Below, piece after piece: positions 1-5,976 of a DNA stretch of 5,976 bases. A model generated the notes under the pieces. It was given only the letters and a program-made list of their open reading frames with translations. It did not search any database and was not told the origin of the DNA. Source of the stretch: Candidatus Omnitrophota bacterium (GTDB taxonomy: Bacteria; Omnitrophota; Gorgyraeia; Gygaellales; Profunditerraquicolaceae); the NCBI GenBank assembly GCA_903882345.1, contig CAIRWO010000158.1, positions 1-5,976 on the forward strand, given 5' to 3'. The translations under genes and the position numbers were made by a program. How positions within the stretch are numbered: the first letter of the stretch is position 1; each line of letters begins with the position of its first letter.

Positions 1-1160
1 ATATCTTCGCGCCGGACACGGTTTACCTCTTTGATCACTTCTTTTAACGTATGCACCCTATCCAGCGTTATCGTGCTTTCGCCGATCCAGAGCATATTAT
101 CCATTGTATCTTCCAAGGCAAGCTCAAGCTGGCCAAGATAGAATTCTTTTGCCCGCCGGAACTCATCTGTGGTTACCAGCCTCGTCTTTATTTTTTCCAG
201 CTCTTTTAAAATCACCGACAGCGCCTGACTAACCTTACGATTATCAATGCCGGCATGCACTACGAACGCCCCGGTATCTTCGAAGCGTTTCACCTGAGTT
301 CCTATCTCATAGGCAAGGCCTTTTTTCTCACGCACCTCATTAAACAGCCGGCTGGACATATTTGCCCCCAAGATCACATGCAAGAGCCACTGGCTATATT
401 TAAGCGGATGATCCCGTTTAAAGCTATGGAAACCCATGGCAATATGCGTCTGCTCGGTTTGCTTATGCAATAGTTTCAATTGCGGCCGGCTTTGTATTTC
501 TTCTGCCGCGACAAATGTATTTGCATCTTTTTCTTTAAGATGCGAAAAAATACCTTTTACCTTTTTAACCACATTACCATGATTGAGGCTGCCCGCGGCG
601 CTGACTACGATATTCGACGCTGTATAATACCCGGCCTGATATGAACGTAAGTCCTCCTTCTTGAGCGCGCTGAGCGATTCCTCTGAACCGATGATATTCA
701 TCCCGAGGATCTGGCCGGGCCAGAGCAATTCGTCCAAAAGATCATAGACATAGCTCTGCGGCAGATCCTTATACATTTTAAGTTCTTCAAGGATGACTGT
801 GCGTTCTTTCTCAACCTCAAGCCGCGGTAAAAGGGGATTTATTACCATATCGGAAAGCACATCAATGCCAAGGCCTAAATATTGCCGGGGCAACTTTACA
901 AGGTAACAGGTAAGTTCTTCCGAAGTAAATCCGTTCAGAGCCCCGCCTATTCCTTCGATCGATTCCTTGAGCTTACGGCAGGAATACTTTTTGGTCCCTT
1001 TAAATAAAATATGTTCGAGGTAATGGCTGATGCCTTTATTCGCCACTGTTTCATACCTGCCGCCGGCCTTAATCCAGATACCTATGGATACGGATCGCAT
1101 GCCGGGCATTTCGTTTGTCACCACTCTTAAGCCGTTATTTAAGCTGTTTTTTCTGTACAT
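1..1160 (-). CDS. M16B family zinc peptidase (processing-peptidase/YmxG-like), 3' end cut by window edge
   Basis: Open frame of 386 codons from ATG at 1160 to the left edge with no stop, so the C-terminus lies outside. The product begins MYRKNSLNNGLRVV, the usual beta-strand start of M16 peptidases. The inverted zinc motif HxxEH is intact as HYLEH (H46, E49 base, H50), and the third ligand is E126 in the ERTVILEELKMY segment, with E119 seven residues before it. The second, non-catalytic M16 domain follows (about 180-386), with the conserved SSRLFNEVREKKGLAYEI region (269-286) and a DTGAF strand (295-299). Family members are usually about 410-430 residues, so only a few dozen are probably missing. 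Such enzymes cleave peptides or small protein segments. The physiological substrate cannot be told from sequence, and no signal peptide is visible, suggesting a cytoplasmic enzyme. The start is 6 bp after the trpA stop. The nearest Shine-Dalgarno-like AAAGG (1174-1178) is 13 bases away, so translation probably depends on coupling to trpA. Family assignment is sure; function is not. Confidence 0.93.
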   Translation of the reverse strand, partial: MYRKNSLNNGLRVVTNEMPGMRSVSIGIWIKAGGRYETVANKGISHYLEHILFKGTKKYSCRKLKESIEGIGGALNGFTSEELTCYLVKLPRQYLGLGIDVLSDMVINPLLPRLEVEKERTVILEELKMYKDLPQSYVYDLLDELLWPGQILGMNIIGSEESLSALKKEDLRSYQAGYYTASNIVVSAAGSLNHGNVVKKVKGIFSHLKEKDANTFVAAEEIQSRPQLKLLHKQTEQTHIAMGFHSFKRDHPLKYSQWLLHVILGANMSSRLFNEVREKKGLAYEIGTQVKRFEDTGAFVVHAGIDNRKVSQALSVILKELEKIKTRLVTTDEFRRAKEFYLGQLELALEDTMDNMLWIGESTITLDRVHTLKEVIKEVNRVRRED

Positions 1161-1166
1161 ATCTGA

Positions 1167-1955
1167 TTAAGCGCCTTTAAGACACGAGATAAAACCGCTT
1201 ACCTTCTTTACCAGATCCGGCCGGCTGATGTTTTCTTTTATTTTCCTGACAATTGCGCTGCCTACGATTACGCCGTCGGAAATCTTATTGAGTTTTTCTA
1301 CCTGCTGCCTGCGGGAAACGCCGAAACCCACGCAAACAGGCTTGGAGGTAATTTTCTTGATTATCTTTATCTGCCGCCCCAAATCCATGGGGAGGCTGGC
1401 GCGCGGCCCGGTAACGCCGGTTAAAGACACGTAATAAATAAAACCGCGGGAAACTTTGGAAATTAATTTTAGCCGCTGCGCTGTAGAAGTGGGCGCGGCT
1501 AAAAATATGGTATCCAGATTTTTTAGCGCTGCCTGCTGAATAAACCCAACAGCCTCCTCAGGCGGCAGATCCGGGATGATCACTCCGTCCACACCCGCTG
1601 CCACGGCATCCTTTACAAACCTTGCCTCACCGTAACAGAATACCGGATTATAATACGTCATTAAGCAGATAGGCACAACAGCTGTCTTACGGACACTTCT
1701 TACCAGCCTGAAGATATCCTCAAGGTTTATCTTTTTATCCAAAGCAGCCTTTGATGCCTCCTGGATTATCGGGCCGTCAGCCATCGGGTCGGAAAACGGA
1801 ACGCCCAATTCTACAATGTCCACCCCGATGCGGTCAAATTCCTTTACCAGTCTTGCAGTAACTGTAAGACTAGGATAACCTGCGGTAATAAAGGCAATGA
1901 ATGCCTTTTTATGCTGTTTTCTTAACTGATTAAATTTGCCTTCAATGCGGTTCAT
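1167..1955 (-). CDS. trpA: Tryptophan synthase alpha subunit
   Basis: 262 residues, full family length. The alpha subunit cleaves indole-3-glycerol phosphate to indole and glyceraldehyde-3-phosphate and passes indole through a tunnel to TrpB. The TIM-barrel landmarks are in order: the signature VELGVPFSDPMADG with catalytic E49 and D60 (same numbers as E. coli), GVDGVIIPDLP (121-131), FLAAPTSTAQRL (151-162), YYVSLTGVTG (174-183, flexible loop 6), and the phosphate-binding GFGVS (210-214) and SDGVIVGSAIV (226-236) segments. Nothing essential is missing. The ATG at 1953-1955 directly abuts the trpB TAA with no spacer, so the two are translated together in roughly 1:1 amount, as needed for the alpha2beta2 complex. 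Only a weak purine stretch (AAGAAG, 1968-1973) lies upstream, supporting coupling rather than an independent start. The M16 peptidase gene follows after 6 bp. Confidence 0.98.
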   Translation of the reverse strand: MNRIEGKFNQLRKQHKKAFIAFITAGYPSLTVTARLVKEFDRIGVDIVELGVPFSDPMADGPIIQEASKAALDKKINLEDIFRLVRSVRKTAVVPICLMTYYNPVFCYGEARFVKDAVAAGVDGVIIPDLPPEEAVGFIQQAALKNLDTIFLAAPTSTAQRLKLISKVSRGFIYYVSLTGVTGPRASLPMDLGRQIKIIKKITSKPVCVGFGVSRRQQVEKLNKISDGVIVGSAIVRKIKENISRPDLVKKVSGFISCLKGA

Positions 1956-3134
1956 TTATATTTTCAGCTTCTTGGTCACGATACCCATATCCTTATCGCC
2001 TCTTCCGGAAACGCAGACGATAACAATAGAATTCTTCTTTAATCTTTTACCTAACTTAGCTAGGTAAGAGACCGCGTGGGCTGATTCCAGGGCAGGGATG
2101 ATCCCCTCTTCTTCAGAAAGCAGCCTGAATCCTTCCAGCGCCTCTTTATCACTGACCGCGACATAAGCTGCCCGGCCGATCTTTTTATAATAGGCGTGCT
2201 CCGGCCCTACGCCCGGATAATCAAGGCCGGCAGAAATCGAATGCGTGAGGCTGACTTGCCCGTACTTATCTTCCAGTAAATTTGATTTGGCGCCGTGCAG
2301 CACGCCTATAGAGCCTGTAACAAGGGTTGCCGCGTGTTCGCCGAGTTTAAGGCCTTTACCGCCGGCCTCAACTCCGATGAATTTCACTTTTTTATCGTTA
2401 AAGAATGAATGGAACAATCCCATGGCATTGCTGCCGCCGCCTACGCAGGCAACAAGGCAATCCGGCAGCCGGCCTTCTTTTTCCAGGATCTGTTTTTTTG
2501 CCTCACGGCCGATCACTGACTGAAAATCCCTTACCAGTTCCGGATAGGGATGCGGCCCGGCAACCGTACCAATGACATAATGGGTCTGCCGCACATTAGT
2601 CACCCAGTCGCGCAGGGCTTCGGTCATCGCGTCCTTCAGCGTCTTTGAGCCGCTTCTAACCGGAATGACTTGCGCGCCCAAGAGCTTCATCCGGTAAACA
2701 TTCAGGCTCTGGCGGCTAATATCTTCTTTCCCCATATAGACATCGCATTTTAAACCGAATAACGCGGCAACTGTGGCCGTAGCAACGCCGTGCTGTCCGG
2801 CGCCGGTTTCGGCAATTACGCGCGGTTTTTTCATCCTTAGGCAAAGCAGGCCCTGACCAATGGTATTGTTTATTTTATGCGCGCCGGTATGCAGGAGGTC
2901 TTCTCTTTTAAGGTAAACCTTCATCCCGAGGCGTTGGCTTAATTTCTTTGCGAAAAACAGGGGCGTAGGACGGCCGGCATATTCACGCAGGTAATAATTA
3001 AGATCACGGATAAAAGAAGCATCTTTTTTTGCTTTCTTATATTCCTGCTCTAATTCATCCAGGGCATAGATCAGCGTTTCCGGCACGAACCTGCCGCCAA
3101 AACCGTCAAAATGCCCAAATCTGTCTGGTAACAT
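1956..3134 (-). CDS. trpB: Tryptophan synthase beta subunit (TrpB1 type)
   Basis: 392 residues, full length. This PLP enzyme condenses indole with L-serine to give L-tryptophan. The PLP Schiff-base lysine is K87 in HTGAHKINN, the catalytic acid/base is E109 in AETGAGQHG, and the PLP-phosphate loop is GGGSNA (232-237). D305 lies in [15 protein letters not shown]350 in [10 protein letters not shown], and the pyridine-nitrogen serine in VSGRGDKD is S376. Key residues carry nearly the same numbers as in E. coli TrpB. The interface and COMM-domain segments are conserved, so this is the TrpA-dependent TrpB1 form, not the standalone TrpB2. The ATG at 3132-3134 has a good ribosome binding site, and a perfect sigma-70 promoter lies just upstream. 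No trpC, trpF, trpD or trpE occurs in the window, so the rest of the pathway is encoded elsewhere or is absent (the pair could then work on salvaged indole). Confidence 0.98.
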   Translation of the reverse strand: MLPDRFGHFDGFGGRFVPETLIYALDELEQEYKKAKKDASFIRDLNYYLREYAGRPTPLFFAKKLSQRLGMKVYLKREDLLHTGAHKINNTIGQGLLCLRMKKPRVIAETGAGQHGVATATVAALFGLKCDVYMGKEDISRQSLNVYRMKLLGAQVIPVRSGSKTLKDAMTEALRDWVTNVRQTHYVIGTVAGPHPYPELVRDFQSVIGREAKKQILEKEGRLPDCLVACVGGGSNAMGLFHSFFNDKKVKFIGVEAGGKGLKLGEHAATLVTGSIGVLHGAKSNLLEDKYGQVSLTHSISAGLDYPGVGPEHAYYKKIGRAAYVAVSDKEALEGFRLLSEEEGIIPALESAHAVSYLAKLGKRLKKNSIVIVCVSGRGDKDMGIVTKKLKI

Positions 3135-3140
3135 TATTTA

Positions 3141-3147
3141 TCCCTTT
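3141..3147 (-). promoter_or_regulatory. Ribosome binding site of trpB
   Basis: On the minus strand this reads AAAGGGA, with 7 bases between the GGG run and the trpB ATG. It is the clearest Shine-Dalgarno sequence in the window. It fixes the trpB start and fits trpB being the first gene of its own transcript, while most downstream and upstream genes rely on coupling. Confidence 0.75.
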
Positions 3148-3159
3148 GTTTGCGAAATT

Positions 3160-3188
3160 ATTATAGGCTAAATGTATTCTAGTGTCAA
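3160..3188 (-). promoter_or_regulatory. Perfect-consensus sigma-70 promoter for trpB-trpA-M16
   Basis: Minus strand: -35 TTGACA (3183-3188), exactly 17 bases of spacer (3166-3182), -10 TATAAT (3160-3165). Both hexamers match the housekeeping consensus in all 12 positions and the spacer is the optimal length. The -35 box contains the TGA stop of the upstream zinc-ribbon gene (3185-3187). The predicted transcription start is near 3153 (a G), giving a leader of only about 19 bases before the trpB ATG. That leaves no room for an attenuator, T-box or TRAP leader, so any tryptophan control would have to act at the promoter itself. Inferred from sequence only, but a full match at ideal spacing, in the widest gene gap and pointing into trpB, is unlikely to be chance. 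Confidence 0.88.
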
Positions 3189-3532
3189 TTTATACGTTCT
3201 ACCAATTTAATCCACAAAGCCCGGAAGAATTGATTAAAATCATGGAACATGCTTTCTAACCCCGGCAGTGCCGGGCCGCTGAACGGCGGATAATAATGGG
3301 ACTGCGGCAGCTGCGCCTGCGGAACAAAAAATACTTTATAGATTATCAATTTAAGCAGCAGGAAACTAAGATAGAGAATTAAATAAGTACCCAACACCAT
3401 CACCACGATTGTAACCAGGCAGCCGATCAGGCAGCCCTTCCACCATTTTTTCTTTTTGAGTTCAGAGTTACAGAAGCGGCACTTAATCGCTGCATCCTGG
3501 ATTTCTTCGGCGCAATAAGGGCATTTTTTCAT
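3185..3532 (-). CDS. Small zinc-ribbon membrane protein of unknown function
   Basis: 115 residues from the ATG at 3530-3532. The N-terminus is a typical rubredoxin-like zinc ribbon: [11 protein letters not shown], then KCRFC, giving ligands C4, C7, C18 and C21. A basic, Trp-containing linker (KKKKWWK, 26-32) is followed by a strongly hydrophobic stretch of about 33-70, enough for one long membrane helix or a tight pair. After it come a Pro-rich segment ([18 protein letters not shown]) and an amphipathic C-terminal helix with several Phe/Trp. The positive cluster before the helix predicts the zinc ribbon to be cytoplasmic. A longer frame starts at a TTG (3557-3559), adding nine residues and overlapping the preceding gene by 11 bp. 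I prefer the inner ATG because family members typically begin at this point and because GGAAG sits 8 bases ahead of it. Function is unknown; a membrane-tethered regulatory or scaffold role is only a guess. Close spacing to the DUF362 gene suggests co-transcription. The stop codon lies inside the trpB -35 box. Confidence 0.82.
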   Translation of the reverse strand: MKKCPYCAEEIQDAAIKCRFCNSELKKKKWWKGCLIGCLVTIVVMVLGTYLILYLSFLLLKLIIYKVFFVPQAQLPQSHYYPPFSGPALPGLESMFHDFNQFFRALWIKLVERIN

Positions 3533-3540
3533 CTTTTTTG

Positions 3541-3545
3541 CTTCC
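3541..3545 (-). promoter_or_regulatory. Ribosome binding site deciding the zinc-ribbon gene start
   Basis: Minus-strand GGAAG with an 8-base spacer to the ATG at 3530-3532. The competing upstream TTG start has no comparable site, so this motif favours the shorter protein. It lies just beyond the DUF362 stop codon (3549-3551). Confidence 0.5.
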
Positions 3546-3548
3546 GCA

Positions 3549-4682
3549 TTATAATCCAACTAATTTTGCGAACCAGCCCTTCCCTACCTTAATCGCGGCC
3601 ACCGGGCAGAATTCCTGGCAGCAAAAACAGGAACTACATTTCGTGTAATCAAAAGCCAGGCCCTTAGGCTTCATACTGATCACTCCGTTGGGGCAGCCTT
3701 TTATGCAGGCTCCGCAACGGATACATTTTATCCGGTCAGCATAAGGATAAAATTTGATCAGTTTCATTAAAACATCGAGGACGAACTTAGGCAGCATATC
3801 TTTTAATTTAGCCTTGAATGAAGAGGCGGAAGGCAAAATAAACGGCTTAGTAATAGCATCTTGCAGTTTCTCGCCTTCAATGATGATGGATTTCATATCT
3901 GCCTGGCCCAGGCCTCTTTTAAACGCCTCTTTTGTGGTTAAAATATCTGTGGGAGCCAGGCCCATAATTACAGCCAAAACGCTGTCTAAGGCAACGGCGT
4001 CTGCGCCGGCAACGATCAGGCCCTGTTGGCGTAATTTGCCGCTGGTGGCAGGGCCGTCGCCTTCCATCGCGACGATCCCGTCAACGATTGTCAGCGCCGG
4101 TTTTACTTCCGCATAAATATCCACAAGCATTTTTGCGAAGTCGTTAGCATCAAAATATTTTTTGTGCAATTCTATCTTATGTGTGCCCCAGACAAGGCCA
4201 AAAAGATTCTTGATCGAGCAGGTCAAAAGCGTCAAATTGTGGGTTTTGAATTTCGGCAGATTTACTACGTAGTCGCAGTTATCCAGCCAGGTAGTCAGAG
4301 GAAATTTTTCTCTCCAGCGTTTGTTTTCAAACTTGACCAGCTCAACGCCTTCTTCCCTGCATACCAAGGTTACGCCGCAGCGTTCGTAAACTTCCTCGAC
4401 TTTTTCCGGGATGTCTTTTAAGGCGCATGGCCCGTCACCGACAAAGATCTGACAATCGATGCTTTTTAAAACCCTGATCACCCCGCGCAGGACTTGCGGA
4501 TGCGTGGTTACGCCGGATTCCGGCTCTATCGGTATCAAAAGGTTGGGCTTAACCAGGACACGGGATCGCGGCTGGATAAAACCGGCTATGCCGCCGAGCG
4601 CATCCACAGCCTCTTTTACTTTAGCGCAAACGAGCTCTTGCTCATAACTAGCGCATTTTATTATCGAAACTCGGCTATTCAT
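3549..4682 (-). CDS. DUF362 domain protein with C-terminal 2x[4Fe-4S] ferredoxin domain
   Basis: 377 residues. The DUF362 domain covers about residues 5-280, with landmarks VLVKPNLL (42-49), GVTTHPQVL (57-65), VGDGP (81-85), [20 protein letters not shown] (141-160), [14 protein letters not shown] (198-211) and [10 protein letters not shown] (226-235). After a linker (about 280-315) comes a bacterial ferredoxin domain with two CxxCxxCxxxCP motifs: C320, C323, C326, C330 and C349, C352, C355, C359. It should therefore carry two [4Fe-4S] clusters and act in an electron-transfer or redox-linked reaction. The exact reaction of DUF362 proteins is not established and I do not assign one. There is no signal peptide, so it is probably cytoplasmic. 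Its ATG overlaps the tatD TGA in an ATGA arrangement, showing translational coupling, and there is no Shine-Dalgarno of its own. The 4Fe-4S clusters fit an anaerobic or microaerobic host. Confidence 0.93.
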   Translation of the reverse strand: MNSRVSIIKCASYEQELVCAKVKEAVDALGGIAGFIQPRSRVLVKPNLLIPIEPESGVTTHPQVLRGVIRVLKSIDCQIFVGDGPCALKDIPEKVEEVYERCGVTLVCREEGVELVKFENKRWREKFPLTTWLDNCDYVVNLPKFKTHNLTLLTCSIKNLFGLVWGTHKIELHKKYFDANDFAKMLVDIYAEVKPALTIVDGIVAMEGDGPATSGKLRQQGLIVAGADAVALDSVLAVIMGLAPTDILTTKEAFKRGLGQADMKSIIIEGEKLQDAITKPFILPSASSFKAKLKDMLPKFVLDVLMKLIKFYPYADRIKCIRCGACIKGCPNGVISMKPKGLAFDYTKCSSCFCCQEFCPVAAIKVGKGWFAKLVGL

Positions 4683-5440
4683 TGCAGGTTAAAAAATCTT
4701 TTGGCGTTGGCAGTGGTAACCTCTGCAACTTCTTCAACGCTGATCCCTTTAATCTTAGCGACTTCTTCCGCCAATAACTTAACTGATGATGGTTCGTTCC
4801 TTTTACCGCGTTGGCCTTCGGGTGATAAATAGGGGCAGTCGGTTTCCAGCATTATCCTCTCTAAGGGTGCCGCCTTAAGCGTATTCCTTAAATTTTCCGC
4901 TTTCTTATAAGTAACATTACAGGTAAAGGAAACGAAAAAACCCAGCTCAAGGCAGTCTCTTAAGAATTGTTCACTGCCGGAAAAACAATGCACCACTGCC
5001 TGAAGCGGTAAATATTGTTTTAATATTTTTAACGTATCTTCCTCTGCCTGCCGGCTATGCAGTACAAGCGGCAAGGCTGATTCCTTTGCCAACTCGATCA
5101 AAGAAATAAAAAGCGGCTGCTGATTTTCCTGCCGGGAAAAATTCCTGTAGTAATCAAGGCCGACCTCCCCGATTGCCACGACCTTGTCTTTGCCAGCCAA
5201 TTCGCGGATCGCCGCAACAGCATCTTTACCCGCATGATCCGCTTCGTGCGGATGTATCCCGACTACGGCGTAGATACAGCTATATTTCTTTGCCAGCTCA
5301 AGAGATTTCCTGGAGCCTTCGATACTTGAACCGATGTTTACAAGATAATTGATCCCGGAAAGGTTAGCGCGCTTGATGACTTCGTCTCGGTCCTGATCGA
5401 ATTCTGGAAAATCAAGGTGGCAGTGTGTATCTATAAGCAC
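4679..5440 (-). CDS. tatD: TatD family metal-dependent hydrolase (3'-5' DNase)
   Basis: 253 residues, full family length, amidohydrolase-type TIM barrel. All expected metal ligands are present: H6 and H8 in DTHCHLDF, E92 in GEVGLDYY, H128 in VLHSR, H151 in HCFSG and D201 in LETDCPYL. The conserved RNEP (214-217) and the C-terminal TTANAKRFF are also there. Characterised relatives are Mg-dependent 3'-5' exonucleases acting on single-stranded DNA and RNA, and some have been linked to oxidative DNA damage repair or D-aminoacyl-tRNA deacylation. Which role applies here is not visible. The start is a GTG (5438-5440), chosen because the family begins immediately before DTHCHLD. It has no clear Shine-Dalgarno and lies 5 bp after the metG stop, so translation is probably coupled. 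The metG-tatD order is widely conserved in bacteria. The stop overlaps the next gene by 4 bp. Confidence 0.96.
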   Translation of the reverse strand: MLIDTHCHLDFPEFDQDRDEVIKRANLSGINYLVNIGSSIEGSRKSLELAKKYSCIYAVVGIHPHEADHAGKDAVAAIRELAGKDKVVAIGEVGLDYYRNFSRQENQQPLFISLIELAKESALPLVLHSRQAEEDTLKILKQYLPLQAVVHCFSGSEQFLRDCLELGFFVSFTCNVTYKKAENLRNTLKAAPLERIMLETDCPYLSPEGQRGKRNEPSSVKLLAEEVAKIKGISVEEVAEVTTANAKRFFNLQ

Positions 5441-5475
5441 AGGTCTTAGGTTTTAGGTGCCGGGTGTTTGGTATC
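5441..5475 (+). repeat. Degenerate 7-bp tandem repeat across the metG stop / tatD start
   Basis: On the plus strand five consecutive heptads (starting 5441, 5448, 5455, 5462 and 5469) share the core NGGT at their first four positions. The first two are nearly identical (AGGTCTT and AGGTTTT). The repeat supplies the metG stop and its last nine codons (DTKHPAPKT), which extend beyond the usual MetRS end at PLFPRI, and it occupies the position where a tatD ribosome binding site would be. It resembles a short telomere-like G-rich repeat or a piece of a dispersed intergenic element. With so few units and clear degeneracy, chance cannot be excluded. Confidence 0.45.
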
Positions 5476-5976
5476 TATGCGAGGGAATAACGGATTGCCT
5501 TTCTTAATCTTATCCCCGCCCAATTGCTCATTTATAGAATCCGCGGTCTGGGGCATAAAAGGATAGATCTGAACGCTAACCGCCCGGATAACATCCACCA
5601 ATAAGCGTATAAACGCCTTTAATTCCGCGGTTTTATTTTCTTTAGCCAGATTCCAGGGCTTGGTTTCTTCAACATACTTGTTGGCCATGGCTATTGAATT
5701 CCAGATCCTCTCCAGGCTTAAGCTAAAATTAAAATTACTGCTTAATAAATCTCCTGCCTCTTGCGGTAACGACTTAATGTTTTTAGTTATGTTTTTGCCT
5801 TGTTCATTCAATGCCTCTGCATCGGGAATCTCTCCTTGAAAATATTTCTCTACCATCGTCAGCGTGCGGTAAACCAGATTCCCTAAGTCATTGGCGAGGT
5901 CGCTGTTAAATCTTTTGGCGTAGGCCCTGGCCGTCTTTATACCGCCGACGTCCGGGCTGACCACCACCAGCTCTCC
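5446..5976 (-). CDS. metG: Methionyl-tRNA synthetase, C-terminal part (5' end outside window; start region looks chimeric)
   Basis: 176 residues visible, open at the right edge. From FNSDLANDLGNL (about residue 23) onwards it is the MetRS anticodon-binding helical domain: RTLTMVEKYF, then KYVEETKPWNLAKE (conserved Trp, residue 108), VQIYPFMPQTA and the terminal GNPLFPRID. In the cell it charges tRNA-Met (and initiator tRNA) with methionine. The catalytic Rossmann domain with HIGH and KMSKS is not in the window. There is no C-terminal tRNA-binding (Trbp111/EMAPII-like) extension, so this is the short MetRS form. The tail DTKHPAPKT after PLFPRI is encoded by a heptamer repeat. The first ~20 residues do not match MetRS; they match PRPP synthetase (see separate entry). 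A GTG at 5965-5967 could be called as a start, but there is no reason to believe it. tatD follows 5 bp after the stop. Confidence 0.9.
   Translation of the reverse strand, partial: GELVVVSPDVGGIKTARAYAKRFNSDLANDLGNLVYRTLTMVEKYFQGEIPDAEALNEQGKNITKNIKSLPQEAGDLLSSNFNFSLSLERIWNSIAMANKYVEETKPWNLAKENKTAELKAFIRLLVDVIRAVSVQIYPFMPQTADSINEQLGGDKIKKGNPLFPRIDTKHPAPKT
5914..5976 (-). other. PRPP-synthetase-like segment fused in frame to metG (probable chimeric junction)
   Basis: The first 21 or so codons of the right-edge frame encode VVVSPDVGG followed by ARAYAKR, a well-known conserved stretch of ribose-phosphate pyrophosphokinase (Prs; B. subtilis has IVSPDHGG then ARKLADRL). MetRS proteins instead carry a sequence like FSEEALIRRYNSDLAND here. 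The switch falls at the AKRF/NSD boundary, where both families can have a basic-aromatic/aliphatic-Asn pattern, so microhomology joining is plausible. The terminal 60 bases are about 68% GC against about 48% for the next 60. I read this as an assembly chimera or recombination junction at the edge, not a functional fusion: a Prs fragment of this size would not be active, and it replaces MetRS sequence. Confidence 0.65.

Noticed and set aside
255..473. Plus-strand open frame of 72 codons
   Set aside because: It lies entirely opposite the M16 peptidase frame, which has clear family motifs throughout; no ribosome site or recognisable protein.
2245..2523. Plus-strand open frame of 92 codons within trpB, and 1228-1434 within trpA
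   Set aside because: Both are opposite strongly conserved catalytic regions of tryptophan synthase and have no features of their own.
482..2980. Frequent GCCGGC/GGCCGGC hexamers through the trp and M16 genes
   Set aside because: They fall in coding sequence as common Ala-Gly or Pro/Ala codon pairs, without regular spacing or a shared flanking sequence, so they are not a repeat family.
3189..3217. A second possible promoter just upstream (TATAAA at 3189-3194 with TTGTGG 17 bases before it on the minus strand)
   Set aside because: The -35 element matches only half of the consensus and the perfect promoter right next to it explains trpB transcription better.
3549..3559. TTG start for the zinc-ribbon protein overlapping the DUF362 gene by 11 bp
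   Set aside because: No ribosome binding site, rare start codon, and the inner ATG matches the usual family N-terminus (MKKCPYC) with GGAAG upstream.
3754..4116. Plus-strand open frame of 120 codons, and similar ones at 4164-4421, 4459-4647 and 4494-4832
   Set aside because: Antisense shadows of the DUF362 and tatD genes, whose conserved residues cover the same DNA; the products look like low-complexity back-translations.
5965..5967. GTG as a genuine start for a short stand-alone protein ending in a MetRS C-terminus
   Set aside because: The frame is open to the window edge and upstream codons continue the Prs-like pattern; a start there would be an artefact of where the window ends.

Overview
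The window is a densely packed bacterial gene block with every recognisable gene on the minus strand, so it reads from the right edge to the left: 3' part of metG (methionyl-tRNA synthetase) > tatD (metal-dependent DNase) > a DUF362/4Fe-4S ferredoxin-domain protein > a small zinc-ribbon membrane protein > trpB > trpA > an M16 zinc peptidase that runs off the left edge. No RNA gene, IS element, CRISPR array, phage gene or obvious terminator is visible. The only gaps are 52 bp or shorter, and several junctions are overlapped or abutting. No stretch of 300 bp lacks a gene.

The organism is a bacterium of moderate GC content with compact operons. MetG-TatD adjacency is common in bacteria (Bacillus metS-yabD, for example). 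The DUF362 ferredoxin protein suggests an anaerobic or metagenome-derived lineage. The style would fit a candidate phylum such as Omnitrophota, but that is an impression, not something the sequence proves.

Layout: 5446-5976 holds the MetRS anticodon-binding C-terminus, but its first ~20 codons look like PRPP synthetase (Prs), not MetRS, and are distinctly GC-richer. This is probably a chimeric junction at the edge. A degenerate 7-bp repeat at 5441-5475 spans the metG stop codon. tatD and the DUF362 gene overlap by 4 bp (ATGA), and the zinc-ribbon gene follows closely. Between that gene and trpB lies a perfect consensus sigma-70 promoter (TTGACA-N17-TATAAT) whose -35 box contains the upstream gene's stop codon. 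It should start a short-leader trpB-trpA-M16 transcript.

Functionally, the first half combines translation and quality-control housekeeping (metG, tatD) with two uncharacterised proteins (redox-type DUF362 and zinc-ribbon membrane). The second half is the last step of tryptophan synthesis (indole-glycerol-phosphate + serine to tryptophan), with all checked catalytic residues intact, followed by a processing-type peptidase. I found no convincing new biological system. The points most worth checking are the Prs/MetG chimera, the perfect trpB promoter with almost no leader, and the heptamer repeat.
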